Assembly (NCBI GenBank): GCA_964393035.1
Contig: CAYMRX010000009.1
Coordinates: 1 to 64,000 of the forward strand
DNA length: 64,000 nucleotides
Direction: 5' to 3'
Source: Tabrizicola_A sp964393035
GTDB taxonomy: Bacteria; Pseudomonadota; Alphaproteobacteria; Rhodobacterales; Rhodobacteraceae
Shown here in pieces: positions 33,147 to 42,278 of this stretch. Below the pieces are notes generated by a model that was given only the letters and a program-made list of their open reading frames with translations, searched no databases and was not told the DNA's origin. Position 1 is the stretch's first letter; each line of letters begins with the position of its first letter. The position numbers were made by a program, and so were the translations under genes.

Positions 33147-33856
33147 TGGCGCAGCGCAAGGACATGATGCGGATCATCCGCCAAGACGCGGGGTTTTCGG
33201 CCAAGCTGGGTTTTGGTGGGAACGTTGGCGCGAGCGATCAGGTAGGTAAGGTAATCCCAGTGCAGTCGACGTCGGTTGATGCAGTGACCGAGCCGGACCC
33301 ATTGTCGCCCACGATTGCCGCGGCGGCGATGCCAGGTGGCGACGCAGGCGAGGTCAGCATCAGACCCTTTGGGTCCAAAGACGAGTCCCGGGAAGAGGAG
33401 AACGTCTTCGTCGTTCCAAAGGCTTGGGATGCGAAAGGGAATGGGGTCGCCAACGGGTCAGCCGCGCGCGGCCATGTGGTCCATGTCTCATTGTCGCTGA
33501 CCACCCGTCAGGCGCGGCTGGCAGAAGAGTGGGCCACGGCTGCACGTTGCACCGTCCAGTTTTTGATCCGTCGCGTTGCCCAGGGTCTGCGCGATCAGGT
33601 CTTCGACGATTGGGAACGTGATGGGATGCCCGATGTGGATGAGGCCCGTGGCGCGCGCGGCAAGCATCCGACCAGCGTGACCCTGACTTTGCGCCCGCAG
33701 TTCGCAGCTGACCTCGCGAAAATCCATGATCCGCTTGGCATCCTCGGATTGGCGCGTGCCATGGGTCCCGCCTACCGCGCGCGGTTCCAGGAGGCGTTCG
33801 ACGTGGCCCTGGCCAAGGCGAAAATTCAGACAACAAACGAGGGAGACAAACAATGA
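33143..33856 (+). CDS. VirC2-like DNA-binding protein
   Basis: A 237-aa protein translated from ATG 33143, overlapping the virC1-like stop, with GGTGGAGG ahead. The first 100 residues are low in structure. The C-terminal half has two strand-helix-helix units (HVVHVSLSLTTRQARLAEEW and HPTSVTLTLRPQFAADLAKI), consistent with the single-chain double ribbon-helix-helix fold of VirC2. VirC2 binds near the transfer origin with VirC1. The sequence match to VirC2 itself was judged by layout only, so the name is tentative. Confidence 0.55.
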   Translation: MMAQRKDMMRIIRQDAGFSAKLGFGGNVGASDQVGKVIPVQSTSVDAVTEPDPLSPTIAAAAMPGGDAGEVSIRPFGSKDESREEENVFVVPKAWDAKGNGVANGSAARGHVVHVSLSLTTRQARLAEEWATAARCTVQFLIRRVAQGLRDQVFDDWERDGMPDVDEARGARGKHPTSVTLTLRPQFAADLAKIHDPLGILGLARAMGPAYRARFQEAFDVALAKAKIQTTNEGDKQ

Positions 33857-34074
33857 CCAGCACAGAAGCCCCTGCCCTCGAGCGCACCATCCCGCCGTCC
33901 GAACTCGACGTCGGCACGCCTGTCGAATGGATGGTCGATCCGGATCGGCGTGAGACGATCCTCGGGGTGACCTATGAGTTTAGCCAAACAGGCGAACGCA
34001 AGACTGTCTGGTACACGCCCAATAAGCGGCGGGCGAAGAAGGCATTGGTCTTGTCTGAGTTGACCCAGGCCTGA
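33853..34074 (+). CDS. Small hypothetical protein downstream of the virC-like genes
   Basis: A 73-aa protein overlapping the preceding stop by four bases, so it is in the same operon. The segment VGTPVEWMVDPDRRETILGVTYEFS looks like a small beta domain, and the C-terminal part is basic (TPNKRRAKKALVLSEL). I do not recognise the family. It is followed by a hairpin that may end the operon. Confidence 0.6.
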   Translation: MTSTEAPALERTIPPSELDVGTPVEWMVDPDRRETILGVTYEFSQTGERKTVWYTPNKRRAKKALVLSELTQA

Positions 34075-34151
34075 TCAAGTTTGGCGCAGCGCGGCTTGAC
34101 CGCCGTCTTTCTCCGGGCTGGCTTCCGCGCCAGCTCGCTTGGGCAACGAAG

Positions 34152-34179
34152 AGACCCGGCGGCTTGCGCCACCGGGTCT
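34152..34179. terminator. Hairpin between convergent genes
   Basis: AGACCCGG at 34152-34159 pairs with CCGGGTCT at 34172-34179, with further pairing of GGC and GCC inside. It lies between the virC-like operon (plus) and ssb (minus), which converge here. There is no strong T-tract, so it may be a bidirectional or weak terminator. Confidence 0.5.
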
Positions 34180-34192
34180 GATCTGCGGGGTC

Positions 34193-34596
34193 TCAGCCCG
34201 CGAACTGATCCTCGCGGTCGACCAGTTCGGGGTCTTCGCCTTCACCAGCCTTCGGACGGCTCAGGAAATCGACCTTTTCTGCGATGATCTCACAGCCGTA
34301 GCGGTCGACCCCGGCGGCATCGGTCCACTTGGTGTAGTGGATGCGACCGTGGACCATCACCTTCATGCCCTTTTCGCAGTGCTCAGCGACCGTCTTGCCG
34401 AGACCATTGAAGCAGGTGATCGGTGCCATTCGGTGTCCATCACGCGGTAGCCGTTCTCGTCGCGCTGGACCCGGCCTTCGGACAGGCGTGGGCGCGAGGT
34501 GGCGAGGGTGAAGTTGGTGATCCTAGTCCCGCCCTGCGTGGTGCGGACTTCCGGGGACTGACCGATGTTGCCGGCGAGGATGACGATGTTCTGCAT
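34193..34596 (-). pseudogene. ssb: Single-stranded DNA-binding protein gene with a one-base frameshift
   Basis: From ATG 34596 (ribosome site AGGAG just before), the frame reads MQNIVILAGNIGQSPEVR up to DTEWH. It then shifts, and the continuation TCFNGLGKTVAEHCEKGMKV to the end is in another frame. Restoring one G near 34421 (CACCGATCACC would become CACCGGATCACC) gives a normal 134-aa OB-fold SSB. The protein would coat single-stranded DNA during transfer and replication. It is either a true pseudogene or a sequencing error; the C-terminus is short and lacks the usual DDDIPF tip. Confidence 0.8.
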
Positions 34597-35296
34597 TTGA
34601 AGCTCCTGTATCTGGCTGAAGGGACCATCCCTTCGACAAGACCCGAAAGAAGCCTGTCGGCTGAGGCTTGCACGGTGGCCCTTTCGCCACCGGAAACCCC
34701 CGAGGGGCCGGGGTGGTGCGGGCAGGGAGCGGAACGCGACCAACACGGCCCGGCCCTGAGCGGGGTTGCGAGCCAGAGGCCGAACAGGCTTAGGGGATTG
34801 TCAGTCGAAGGGGAGGTGCCTGAGCCGGGATCACGGGAAGCGGCAGGGCAGAACCGCTCAAACGAGCAAACGGCAGTGTCAGGCCCAGGGAGAAAGAACC
34901 CGGAAAAAGGGCGGGGCCATGTCAACAACTGGGTGCCAAACGCAAGCAACCGTTCTGTCGATGAGGATCAACGTGATGAGACAGGCGCGCCGCGCGGACA
35001 CACCGAATGCAGAGCTTCCCAACTTAGGTCGAGGGGCGGTGTAGCCCACTGCGATCTTAAGGGCATGATCGTGATGGTTTGGGCGATCCGCTATGCCGAC
35101 TCCCGATGGTCCGACAGGGGTGCCGGAGGGGGGGTGAGGTTTTTCGCAGTAAGGTTGATGCCCTATTCGGCATGACGGCCAGCGCAACACGAAGACCGAC
35201 AGGGTGAAGCGCGTGGATTGTTCGAAGGTTTGAGCCGTCTCTAAGGGGCCCTTGCGCAAGGTGACGTGCGGCTGTCGCACTCATCGTCGACCTAGC
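34597..35296. other. Gene-free region upstream of ssb
   Basis: About 700 bases of GC-rich sequence. The long open frames on both strands here lack start signals and protein-like composition. The 5' leader and promoter of ssb should lie in it, and a TTGACA occurs at 34920-34925 (minus strand), but no matching -10 was found. Confidence 0.4.
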
Positions 35297-35557
35297 TCAC
35301 AGGGCATACCCTTTACGCTGTTTGGCTCGGGCAAGTTTCATCAGGGCGTTTATAGCCCGGCCTTCGTCAGGATGTGTCTCGACCATCATCTGACCACGCG
35401 ATCCGATCCGACCCCATTCCCGCACAAGGCTCGCTCGGCCGAAAAGATCACTGTGAACGGCAATCCGGTAGTAGCGGCGCATATTGCGGGCCGGGTCAAT
35501 CCGCCGCAAATGCAAATGGGTTGGAAAGACTTCGAGTTGAGAACCCATATCGAACAT
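35297..35557 (-). CDS. WGR-domain protein
   Basis: An 86-aa protein that is essentially one WGR domain: LRRIDPARNMRRYYRIAV, then LVREWGRIGSRGQ with the name-giving Trp-Gly-Arg, and a closing helix ending in AKQRKGY. WGR domains bind DNA ends or nucleic acid in PARP-like and molybdate-linked proteins; small solo versions are common on alphaproteobacterial plasmids. A second ATG three codons in is possible. A dyad lies just upstream. Confidence 0.75.
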   Translation of the reverse strand: MFDMGSQLEVFPTHLHLRRIDPARNMRRYYRIAVHSDLFGRASLVREWGRIGSRGQMMVETHPDEGRAINALMKLARAKQRKGYAL

Positions 35558-35566
35558 GTGGTGATC

Positions 35567-35595
35567 CTACCTGACCTCGATACTATATCAGGTAG
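35567..35595. promoter_or_regulatory. Inverted repeat upstream of the WGR gene, possible operator
   Basis: CTACCTGA at 35567-35574 and TCAGGTAG at 35588-35595 form a perfect 8-bp dyad with 13 bases between. On the minus strand the spacer contains TATAGT, a -10-like element about 20-30 bases from the WGR start. A regulator binding here would cover the promoter. No -35 was convincing. Confidence 0.4.
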
Positions 35596-35978
35596 AACCA
35601 TATGCTTCCATCTTGATCTAACGCTTACGAGCGTGTGTCAACTCATAGACAAAGTCACCACCGGGATGTGGTCGAAACTGGACAGAGGTGGTCATCAGCA
35701 ATAATGCCGATTAGTCGATGGCCGCAAAGGCAACTTCGACGGGCTGCCCGTTGAACAACCATAGTGGGTCAATTGCCGAGGCGGAAAGAGCTTTCGTGGC
35801 AAAGCAGGGCTGCAAACGGTAGTCGCTTTGGGCGGAAAGCTGTCCTTCGCTGCGGATTGGACAAATTGCTGGTTACGAGTTTGGAAGAAATTGGGCGACC
35901 CGGGTTTAATGTCCACTCTCCAAACTGGGAGTCTCATCCAGAATCCCGATCCAAGAGGCGGACCCGAACTGGCGTTTA
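35596..35978. other. Gene-free junction before the glycerol locus
   Basis: About 380 bases with no recognised gene. The permease gene at 35979 ends directly at this edge, with no terminator seen. No solute-binding or ATPase gene follows the orphan permeases, so this may be where a larger transporter operon was truncated. Confidence 0.4.
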
Positions 35979-36758
35979 TTAAGCGCGCAAGACATACCCC
36001 TTGGCAAGGTGGTTGCGGACCAGAACGATCAACACAAGCGCCGGGAGAAACGACAGGCAGGTCATCGCCATGACAGCGCCGATGTCGGTCTGAAAGCTGA
36101 ACATCGCCGAAATGGCCACGGTGATCGGCTTACCAGAGGTCACGGTCAAGATGCGGGCAAAGACGACCTCGATCCAGGAAAAGACAAAGCAGAAAAAGGC
36201 AGCAACGGCGATGCCGGGTGCAAGGGCTGGGATCAGGTGGCGAAAGAAGAACCCCGTGCCGGAATGGCCATCAAGAAAAGCGGTTTCGTCCAATTCGCGC
36301 GGCACGGCGCGGATGAAGCTTTCCAGAATCCAGATCGCTACGGGCAGGTTGAACAGCGCATGCACAAGGGCAATCCCGACCGGGGAATTCACCAGCCCAA
36401 GACGGGCAAAGATGATGAAGATCGGCAAGGACAGCACCACCGGCGGCGTGACGCGAAACACAAGGATCAACAGCAGAAAGTGGCGGTCGCCTACAAAGCG
36501 AAATCGCGCCAGCGCATAGGCCGCAGGCAACCCGCAGATCAGGCACAGCGCGACGTTCATCGTCACATAAGCAAGCGAGTTCAGGATGGCCGACTGCAAT
36601 TCGGGCGTTGTCAGCACATGGGTGTAGTTCATCAGACTAAAGCTTCCCACGGCGCGGCCCTCGACCGGAAGCGTCACCGTGAAGCTAAGGATGACAGCCT
36701 GCGTCAGCGGCAGCAGGATAAAGGCGGCAAGAGCCAGAATGGCGAAACCGCGTCTCAT
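35979..36758 (-). CDS. ABC transporter permease, second (orphan) set, MalG-like
   Basis: A 259-aa inner-membrane permease with six predicted helices. The cytoplasmic EAA loop ESFIRAVPRELDETAFLDG is the site that contacts the ATPase. It is related to the GlpQ permease at 42680, sharing the layout VFRVTPPVVLSLPIF versus RMSPPAVFALPFF. It pairs with the permease at 36755, overlapping it by four bases. No cognate binding protein or ATPase is nearby, so it may use GlpS/GlpT or be a leftover of a second transporter. Confidence 0.85.
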   Translation of the reverse strand: MRRGFAILALAAFILLPLTQAVILSFTVTLPVEGRAVGSFSLMNYTHVLTTPELQSAILNSLAYVTMNVALCLICGLPAAYALARFRFVGDRHFLLLILVFRVTPPVVLSLPIFIIFARLGLVNSPVGIALVHALFNLPVAIWILESFIRAVPRELDETAFLDGHSGTGFFFRHLIPALAPGIAVAAFFCFVFSWIEVVFARILTVTSGKPITVAISAMFSFQTDIGAVMAMTCLSFLPALVLIVLVRNHLAKGYVLRA

Positions 36759-37609
36759 GCTGTCGGTTCCTCGCGGCGGGTAGCGATGACAAAGGCCCAG
36801 ACGATGGTCAGCACGATCAGGAAATACAGGCTGGCCCGCGCGGCGGCCTGCCCATAGGAAAAGCCCTTGATCTCTTCGCCAAGCTCCAGCGTGAGAAACC
36901 GGGTGGCATCATTCGGGCCGCCTGCGTTGATCGTGAACGCCTCGGTATAGATCATCAGGCTGTCAACACAGCGCAGTAACAGCACGATCGCCAAAGCGCC
37001 GGTGATGCGGGGCAGTTCGATATGACGGAACACCGCCCAACCCGTGGCCCCATCAATGGACGCGGCTTGCCGGTAGGCTTGGGGAACCGACGCAAAGCCA
37101 GCATAGGCAAGGATCGCAACCAGCCCCAGCCAGTGCCATGTATCCACCATCAGGATGAGTATCCATGTGTGCACCGGGTTGAATTTGTAGTCAAACCCCC
37201 AAGCCGCGACAAAGCCGAACAGCCCGGTCTGCGGCTGGATCATGCCCAGCCACAGCATCGGGATCATGTTCCACGGCACCACCAGCGGCAGCGCGCAGAG
37301 CACCAGCCCCCAAACCGCGCGGCGGCCAAGTGACAACAGGAGTTTGGCTACCAGAATGCCCAAAGGGATCTGCACGCCCAAGGCCAGCGCCGAAAACAAC
37401 AGGCTGCGCCCAAGCGAGGCCCAGAAGCGGTCACTGTGCAGGATATCCTCAAACCATTGCAAGCCGACCCAATGCAGTTGGTCCAGCGTAAAAATGTCGT
37501 GCAGCCCATAGTTGACGACCGCCAGCAACGGCAATCCCCCGACCAGCGCAAGCAGGCAAAGGGCGGGCAACAGCAGGAACCACGCGCGGTTATCGGGCCA
37601 ACGATCCAT
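36755..37609 (-). CDS. ABC transporter permease, second (orphan) set, MalF-like
   Basis: A 284-aa permease with six membrane helices and the EAA-type loop QAYRQAASIDGATGWAVFRHIELP. It is a clear paralog of GlpP at 43483 (both start with NRAWF and share DTWHW/DVWHW, LMIYTEAF/FMIYTEPF and GGP). The substrate is thus likely glycerol or a related polyol. It lies downstream of the alcohol dehydrogenase gene in the glpK unit, with 15 bases between, and was probably co-transcribed with it. Confidence 0.85.
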   Translation of the reverse strand: MDRWPDNRAWFLLLPALCLLALVGGLPLLAVVNYGLHDIFTLDQLHWVGLQWFEDILHSDRFWASLGRSLLFSALALGVQIPLGILVAKLLLSLGRRAVWGLVLCALPLVVPWNMIPMLWLGMIQPQTGLFGFVAAWGFDYKFNPVHTWILILMVDTWHWLGLVAILAYAGFASVPQAYRQAASIDGATGWAVFRHIELPRITGALAIVLLLRCVDSLMIYTEAFTINAGGPNDATRFLTLELGEEIKGFSYGQAAARASLYFLIVLTIVWAFVIATRREEPTA

Positions 37610-37624
37610 CGTCCCCCCGTTTGG

Positions 37625-38770
37625 TCATGGGGCGGCCTGCGACAGGATCCACATCAGGTCTGCATGTGTCAAAGGCACCGGATTTGATTTCATCGATGAA
37701 GATTGCAGCGCTGCTTCGGCCACGTCCGCATGATCGGAAGGCGCAAGCCCTTGCACGCTCAGACCCTCAAGCCCGGCGCGGCGGACCCAATCTGCGGTGG
37801 TCTGGGGCGCAGTTTCAGCGATGCCGCCAAGCACCTGTGCAATCAGGGTACAAACCTCGGCCAAGCGTTGGGCGGCCTGGGCGTTTTGATCCGCACGGTT
37901 GCGGTTCATCTGCAGAACCGGCCCGAGCAGCACGGCGCAGACGGCACCATGCGGCGCGGGACACATGCCGCCAATCGGTCCGGCCAACCCATGCACCGCC
38001 CCAAGCCCGGCATTGGCCAGCGCAAGGCCGCCGCACAGGCTGACCCATGCTAGTTCATCGCGGGCGGTGGCGTCTTCGCCCTGCGACAGGCGGTGCAAGG
38101 CGGTCAGGCCGCGCGCGATGGCGGGGCGGGCAAGCGCGTCGGTAAAGTCATTGGCGCGGGCGGACAGGTAAGGCTCGATCACCTGCACCACGGCATCCAG
38201 CCCCGAGGCAAGCGTGACCTTCCACGGGCAGTGATCCGTCAAAGCCGGGTCGACGATGGCCAGCCGCGCCAGCATACGGTCATCGCGCAGGCTGACCTTG
38301 CGGCGATGGTCGGGCAGGCCGATCACGGCGTTCTTGGTCACCTCGGCCCCGGTTCCGGCGGTGGTGGGCAAGGCGATGAGCGGCAGGGGTGCGGTGGACA
38401 GCGGCAAGCCGCGCCCGACGACCTCCAGATGGTCCATTAGGGGCGTGGCCGACGGGATCAGCGCCGCCAGCGCCTTGCCCATGTCCAGCACCGCGCCGCC
38501 GCCCAAGGCCACAACCCAATCCGGGGCAAACGGGCGGGCGGTCGCCAGCGCCGCTTCCAGCATCGGCAGGGTGGGTTCCTCGGCGCAAGGCAGGGTCATC
38601 AAAGTGCAGCCCTTGGCGCGCAAAGCCTGCAACAGCCATTCGGCGCGGGCGGGATTTGCGCCGTGCACCAACACCCCGCGCGGGCCAAATGCGGCAATGG
38701 CCTCCGCCGCCCGGTCCTTCATGCCCCGGCCGAACAGGATCTGCGTTGGCGTCTGAATGGAAAATCCCAT
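37625..38770 (-). CDS. Iron-containing alcohol dehydrogenase (polyol or maleylacetate-type)
   Basis: A 381-aa dehydrogenase from ATG 38770, whose base is shared with the glpK stop (TGATG). The N-terminal NAD-binding part has VVALGGGAVLDMGKA. The metal region reads ASGLDAVVQVIEPYLS, then AVHGLAGPIGG and PAPHGAVC, giving Asp and two His; the usual second His is Gln, as in a known subgroup. In this operon it may oxidise or reduce a polyol-derived compound, but the substrate cannot be read from sequence. Confidence 0.85.
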   Translation of the reverse strand: MGFSIQTPTQILFGRGMKDRAAEAIAAFGPRGVLVHGANPARAEWLLQALRAKGCTLMTLPCAEEPTLPMLEAALATARPFAPDWVVALGGGAVLDMGKALAALIPSATPLMDHLEVVGRGLPLSTAPLPLIALPTTAGTGAEVTKNAVIGLPDHRRKVSLRDDRMLARLAIVDPALTDHCPWKVTLASGLDAVVQVIEPYLSARANDFTDALARPAIARGLTALHRLSQGEDATARDELAWVSLCGGLALANAGLGAVHGLAGPIGGMCPAPHGAVCAVLLGPVLQMNRNRADQNAQAAQRLAEVCTLIAQVLGGIAETAPQTTADWVRRAGLEGLSVQGLAPSDHADVAEAALQSSSMKSNPVPLTHADLMWILSQAAP

Positions 38771-40254
38771 CACACGGCCATGGTTGCGGCAACGGCGCGG
38801 CCCCAGCGGGCGTATTTTGCATCGCGTGTGGCGGGGTCCATTGCGGGCGTAAAACGCCGCTCCAGCGCCCAGCTTTTCTGAAACTCGTCAGGCTGCGGGT
38901 AGATGCCCGCTTGCAGCCCCGCAAGATAGGCCGCGCCTAGGGCGGTGGTTTCGGTCACGACGGGCCGGTCCACCGGCGCGCCCAAGATATCGGACAGAAA
39001 CTGCATCGCCCAATCCGACGCCGTCATCCCGCCATCGACGCGCAGGATGCCATCGGCGGCGGCCCCCCAATCTGACCGCATCGCCTCTAGCAGGTCGCGG
39101 GTCTGGTAGCCCACGCTTTCCAGTGCGGCGCGGGCCAGTTCAGCCGGGCCGGAATTGCGGGTCAGCCCATAGACCGCGCCGCGGCAATCGGGCCGCCAAT
39201 AGGGCGCACCAAGACCAGTAAAGGCCGGAACCAGCACGACATCCTGCGTGGTGTCGGCGGCATCGGCAAGCGGTTGGGTTTCGCGCGCCTCACGGATGAT
39301 CTTTAACCCGTCGCGTAACCATTGCACCACGGCCCCGGCGATAAAGATCGACCCTTCCAGCGCATAGGTGGTTTGGCCGTTCAAACGGTAGGCGATGGTG
39401 GTCAGCAGACGGTTGGTCGAGGGCACCATGTCGGCCCCGGTGTTCAACAGCGCAAAGCAGCCGGTGCCGTAGGTCGATTTCACCATGCCGGGCTGAAAAC
39501 AGGCCTGACCTATGGTCGCCGCCTGCTGGTCACCGGCGGCGCCAAGAATCGGGATTTCGCGACCGAAAAGGTCGGCGCGGGTGGTGCCAAAATCGGCGGC
39601 GCAGTCCTTGACCTCGGGCAGCATGGACATCGGGATGTCCAGAAGGCCGCAAATCTCGGCGTCCCATTCGCCTTTGGCAATGTTGTAAATCAGGGTGCGG
39701 GCGGCGTTGGTGGCGTCGGTCGCGTGAACACGCCCGCCGGTCAGCTTCCAGATCAGGAAGGTGTCAACCGTTCCGAAAGCCAGTTCGCCGGCCTCGGCCC
39801 GCTGCCTTGCGCCGGGGACATGGTCGAGCAGCCATTTGATCTTGGTGCCCGAGAAATAGGGGTCCAGCAGCAGCCCGGTGCGGGCGGTGATCATCGGCTC
39901 GTGCCCGGCAGCCTTCAAGGCGGCACAGGTGTCGGCGGTGCGGCGGTCTTGCCAAACGATGGCGTTGTGAATTGGCTCGCCCGTTTTGCGGTCCCAGATC
40001 AGCGTGGTTTCGCGCTGGTTGGTAATGCCGATGGCGGTGATATTGGTGGCGTTGATCCCGGCTTTTTCGATCACAGCGCGGGCGGTTCCGGCGGCGGTGG
40101 ACCACAGGTCAGACGGGTCATGTTCAACCCAGCCCGAGGCGGGGTAGTGCTGGGGAAATTCCTCTTGCGCCGTGGCCACGACCCGCAGGTTGCCATCAAA
40201 CAGAATGGAGCGGGATGAGGTGGTGCCCTGATCAATGGCCAGAATATGGGTCAT
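38770..40254 (-). CDS. glpK: Glycerol kinase
   Basis: A 494-aa FGGY-family kinase that converts glycerol to glycerol-3-phosphate with ATP. The N-terminus AIDQGTTSSRSILFD holds the phosphate-binding loop, and the segments GITNQRET and GLGAPYWRPDCRG are typical of GlpK. Length equals the family norm. It starts the second glycerol unit, 208 bases downstream of glpV on the same strand and beyond a terminator, so it must have its own promoter in 40255-40420. Confidence 0.95.
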   Translation of the reverse strand: MTHILAIDQGTTSSRSILFDGNLRVVATAQEEFPQHYPASGWVEHDPSDLWSTAAGTARAVIEKAGINATNITAIGITNQRETTLIWDRKTGEPIHNAIVWQDRRTADTCAALKAAGHEPMITARTGLLLDPYFSGTKIKWLLDHVPGARQRAEAGELAFGTVDTFLIWKLTGGRVHATDATNAARTLIYNIAKGEWDAEICGLLDIPMSMLPEVKDCAADFGTTRADLFGREIPILGAAGDQQAATIGQACFQPGMVKSTYGTGCFALLNTGADMVPSTNRLLTTIAYRLNGQTTYALEGSIFIAGAVVQWLRDGLKIIREARETQPLADAADTTQDVVLVPAFTGLGAPYWRPDCRGAVYGLTRNSGPAELARAALESVGYQTRDLLEAMRSDWGAAADGILRVDGGMTASDWAMQFLSDILGAPVDRPVVTETTALGAAYLAGLQAGIYPQPDEFQKSWALERRFTPAMDPATRDAKYARWGRAVAATMAV

Positions 40255-40421
40255 GGAAGCGTTGGTCCGTCTTTGCGATGTCCCACGTTGGGAAATTTTT
40301 AGAGTTGTTGTTTTTCAATGGCTTAATGTTTCCATTTTAACCACTTGTTTACACTTCGCGCCGTGAACACGCCACGTTCCCTACCCTTCTGGCACGCAAG
40401 GCGCGCCACGGAAGGGGCAAG

Positions 40422-40455
40422 GAAAAGGGGCGGCACCCATTGGATGCCGCCCCCA
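40422..40455 (-). terminator. Rho-independent terminator after glpV
   Basis: Read on the minus strand, GGGGCGGCA and TGCCGCCCC (arms 40427-40435 and 40445-40453) form a perfect 9-bp stem with a 9-base loop. It is followed by CTTTTCC, a short T-tract. It lies just after the glpV stop and separates the glpD-V transcript from glpK. Confidence 0.8.
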
Positions 40456-40462
40456 TTGTTGC

Positions 40463-42187
40463 TTAGTTCTGCCAGGACTTGATCAGCTCGTCATAGGAAA
40501 CCGTTTCGCCCATGGGCTTTTCGTTTTCCAGTTTCGCCACCGGTGCGCCGGGGGCATCAAGCCAGACCTGCGCGTCCTGCTCTTCGTTCATGACCGGGCC
40601 AAGTTCGCCCTGTGCGCCGGATTTCTCCAGACGGATCAGGACCTTTTCCTGCTCCGCGCAAAGCGCATCCAGCGCCTCTTGCGGGGTCTTGGCGCCCGAC
40701 ATGGCGTCGCCAATGTTCTGCCACCACAGCTGTGCCAGCTTGGGGTAGTCAGGAACGTTGGTGCCGGTAGGCGACCACTGAACGCGGGCGGGCGAGCGAT
40801 AGAATTCGATCAGGCCGCCAAGCTTTGGTGCGCGTTCGGTGAACGATTCGTGCTGGATCGTGCTTTCGCGGATGAAGGTCAGGCCGACGTGGGCCTTCTT
40901 CACGTCCACGGTCTTCGAGGTGACGAACTGGGCATAAAGCCAAGCCGCCTGAGCGCGGTCGACCGGGGTCGACTTCATCAGGGTCCAGGAACCGGCGTCC
41001 TGGTAGCCGATCTTCTGGCCTTCGGTCCAGTAAGCGCCGTGCGGCGAGGGGGCCATGCGCCACTTGGGCGTGCCGTCCTCATTCATCACGGGCGTGCCCG
41101 GCTCGACCGAGGCTGCGGTAAAGGCGGTGTACCAGAACATCTGCTGGGCAATCGCGCCCTGAGCAGGAACCGGGCCAGCTTCACCAAAGGTCATACCGGC
41201 CGCTTCAGGCGGCGAGTACTTTTGCAGCCATTCGATAGCCTTGGTCACAGCGTAAACGGCTGCTGCGTCGTTGGTCGAACCACCGCGCGCCACGCAAGAC
41301 CCGACGGGCTGCGACTTTTCGTTGACGCGGATGCCCCATTCGTCAACCGGCAGGCCGTTCGGTTCGCCCACGTCGCCCATACCGGCCATCGACATCCACG
41401 CGTCGGTGTAACGCCAGCCAAGCGAGGGGTCCTTCTTGCCGTAGTCCATGTTGCCATAGACGCCGGTTGCCGGCCCGCCCATGTAAGACATATCGCGACC
41501 CGTGAAGAATTCAGCGATGTCTTCGTAGGCCGACCAGTTCACCGGAACGCCAAGGTCATAGCCATACTTGGCCTTGAAATCGTCCTTGGTTTTCTGATCG
41601 TTGAACCAGTCATAACGGAACCAGTAAAGGTTGGCGAACTGCTGGTCGGGCAGCTGATAGAGCTTGCCATCCGGACCGGTCGTGAAGGACGTGCCGATGA
41701 AGTCGGCAATGTCCAAGCCTGGGTTCGTCACCGCAGCACCTTCGCCAGCCATCCAGTCGGTCAGGTTGCGGGCCAGTTGATAGCGCCAGTGGGTGCCGAT
41801 CAGGTCGCTGTCGTTGATGTAGGCGTCATAGATGTTTTCGCCCGACTGCATTTGCGTTTGCAGCTTTTCGACAACGTCGCCTTCGCCGATCAGGTCATGG
41901 GTGACCTTGATGCCAGTGATGGCCTCGAACGCCGGAGCGAGGACTTTGGATTCGTATTCATGGGTGCCGATGGTTTCCGACACCACTTTGATTTCCATGC
42001 CGGCATAGGGTTTGGCGGCATCGATGAACCATTGCAGTTCGGCTTCTTGGCCTGCGCGATCTAGCGTGGACAAATCACCGATTTCCGAATCAAGGAAGGC
42101 TTTCGCCGCCTCGATATCTGCCCAGGCGGGCAGACCGCTGGCCATCAGCACAAGCGCCATGGCGGTTGCGGTTTTCCTTAGTCTCAT
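40463..42187 (-). CDS. glpV: Glycerol ABC transporter substrate-binding protein
   Basis: A 574-aa periplasmic binding protein. ATG 42187 is chosen because it follows GGGAGGATAC and begins a signal peptide (cleavage after PAWA, about residue 23). It is longer than most sugar-binding proteins and matches GlpV-type proteins of alphaproteobacteria, with aromatic motifs such as NLYWFRYDWF. It captures glycerol for the GlpPQ-GlpST transporter. It is the last gene of the operon, with a 91-base gap before it. Confidence 0.85.
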   Translation of the reverse strand: MRLRKTATAMALVLMASGLPAWADIEAAKAFLDSEIGDLSTLDRAGQEAELQWFIDAAKPYAGMEIKVVSETIGTHEYESKVLAPAFEAITGIKVTHDLIGEGDVVEKLQTQMQSGENIYDAYINDSDLIGTHWRYQLARNLTDWMAGEGAAVTNPGLDIADFIGTSFTTGPDGKLYQLPDQQFANLYWFRYDWFNDQKTKDDFKAKYGYDLGVPVNWSAYEDIAEFFTGRDMSYMGGPATGVYGNMDYGKKDPSLGWRYTDAWMSMAGMGDVGEPNGLPVDEWGIRVNEKSQPVGSCVARGGSTNDAAAVYAVTKAIEWLQKYSPPEAAGMTFGEAGPVPAQGAIAQQMFWYTAFTAASVEPGTPVMNEDGTPKWRMAPSPHGAYWTEGQKIGYQDAGSWTLMKSTPVDRAQAAWLYAQFVTSKTVDVKKAHVGLTFIRESTIQHESFTERAPKLGGLIEFYRSPARVQWSPTGTNVPDYPKLAQLWWQNIGDAMSGAKTPQEALDALCAEQEKVLIRLEKSGAQGELGPVMNEEQDAQVWLDAPGAPVAKLENEKPMGETVSYDELIKSWQN

Positions 42188-42278
42188 TATGTATCCTCCC
42201 AGATTGTGAGACGTCCGTTCTTTGCAGTTCAGCCGGAGGACGGGGGTGCAATCCCTGCCCTTCGGCGTCTTTTCCCCC

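Noticed and set aside
34423..35175. 250-codon open frame on the plus strand upstream of the WGR gene
   Set aside because: Its first part is antisense to ssb, and the remainder is low-complexity GC-rich sequence without a ribosome site.
35252..35704. 150-codon open frame on the plus strand
   Set aside because: It is antisense to the WGR-domain gene, which is clearly recognisable on the other strand.
40679..42064. 461-codon open frame on the plus strand
   Set aside because: It lies antisense to glpV, which has a signal peptide, ribosome site and family match.
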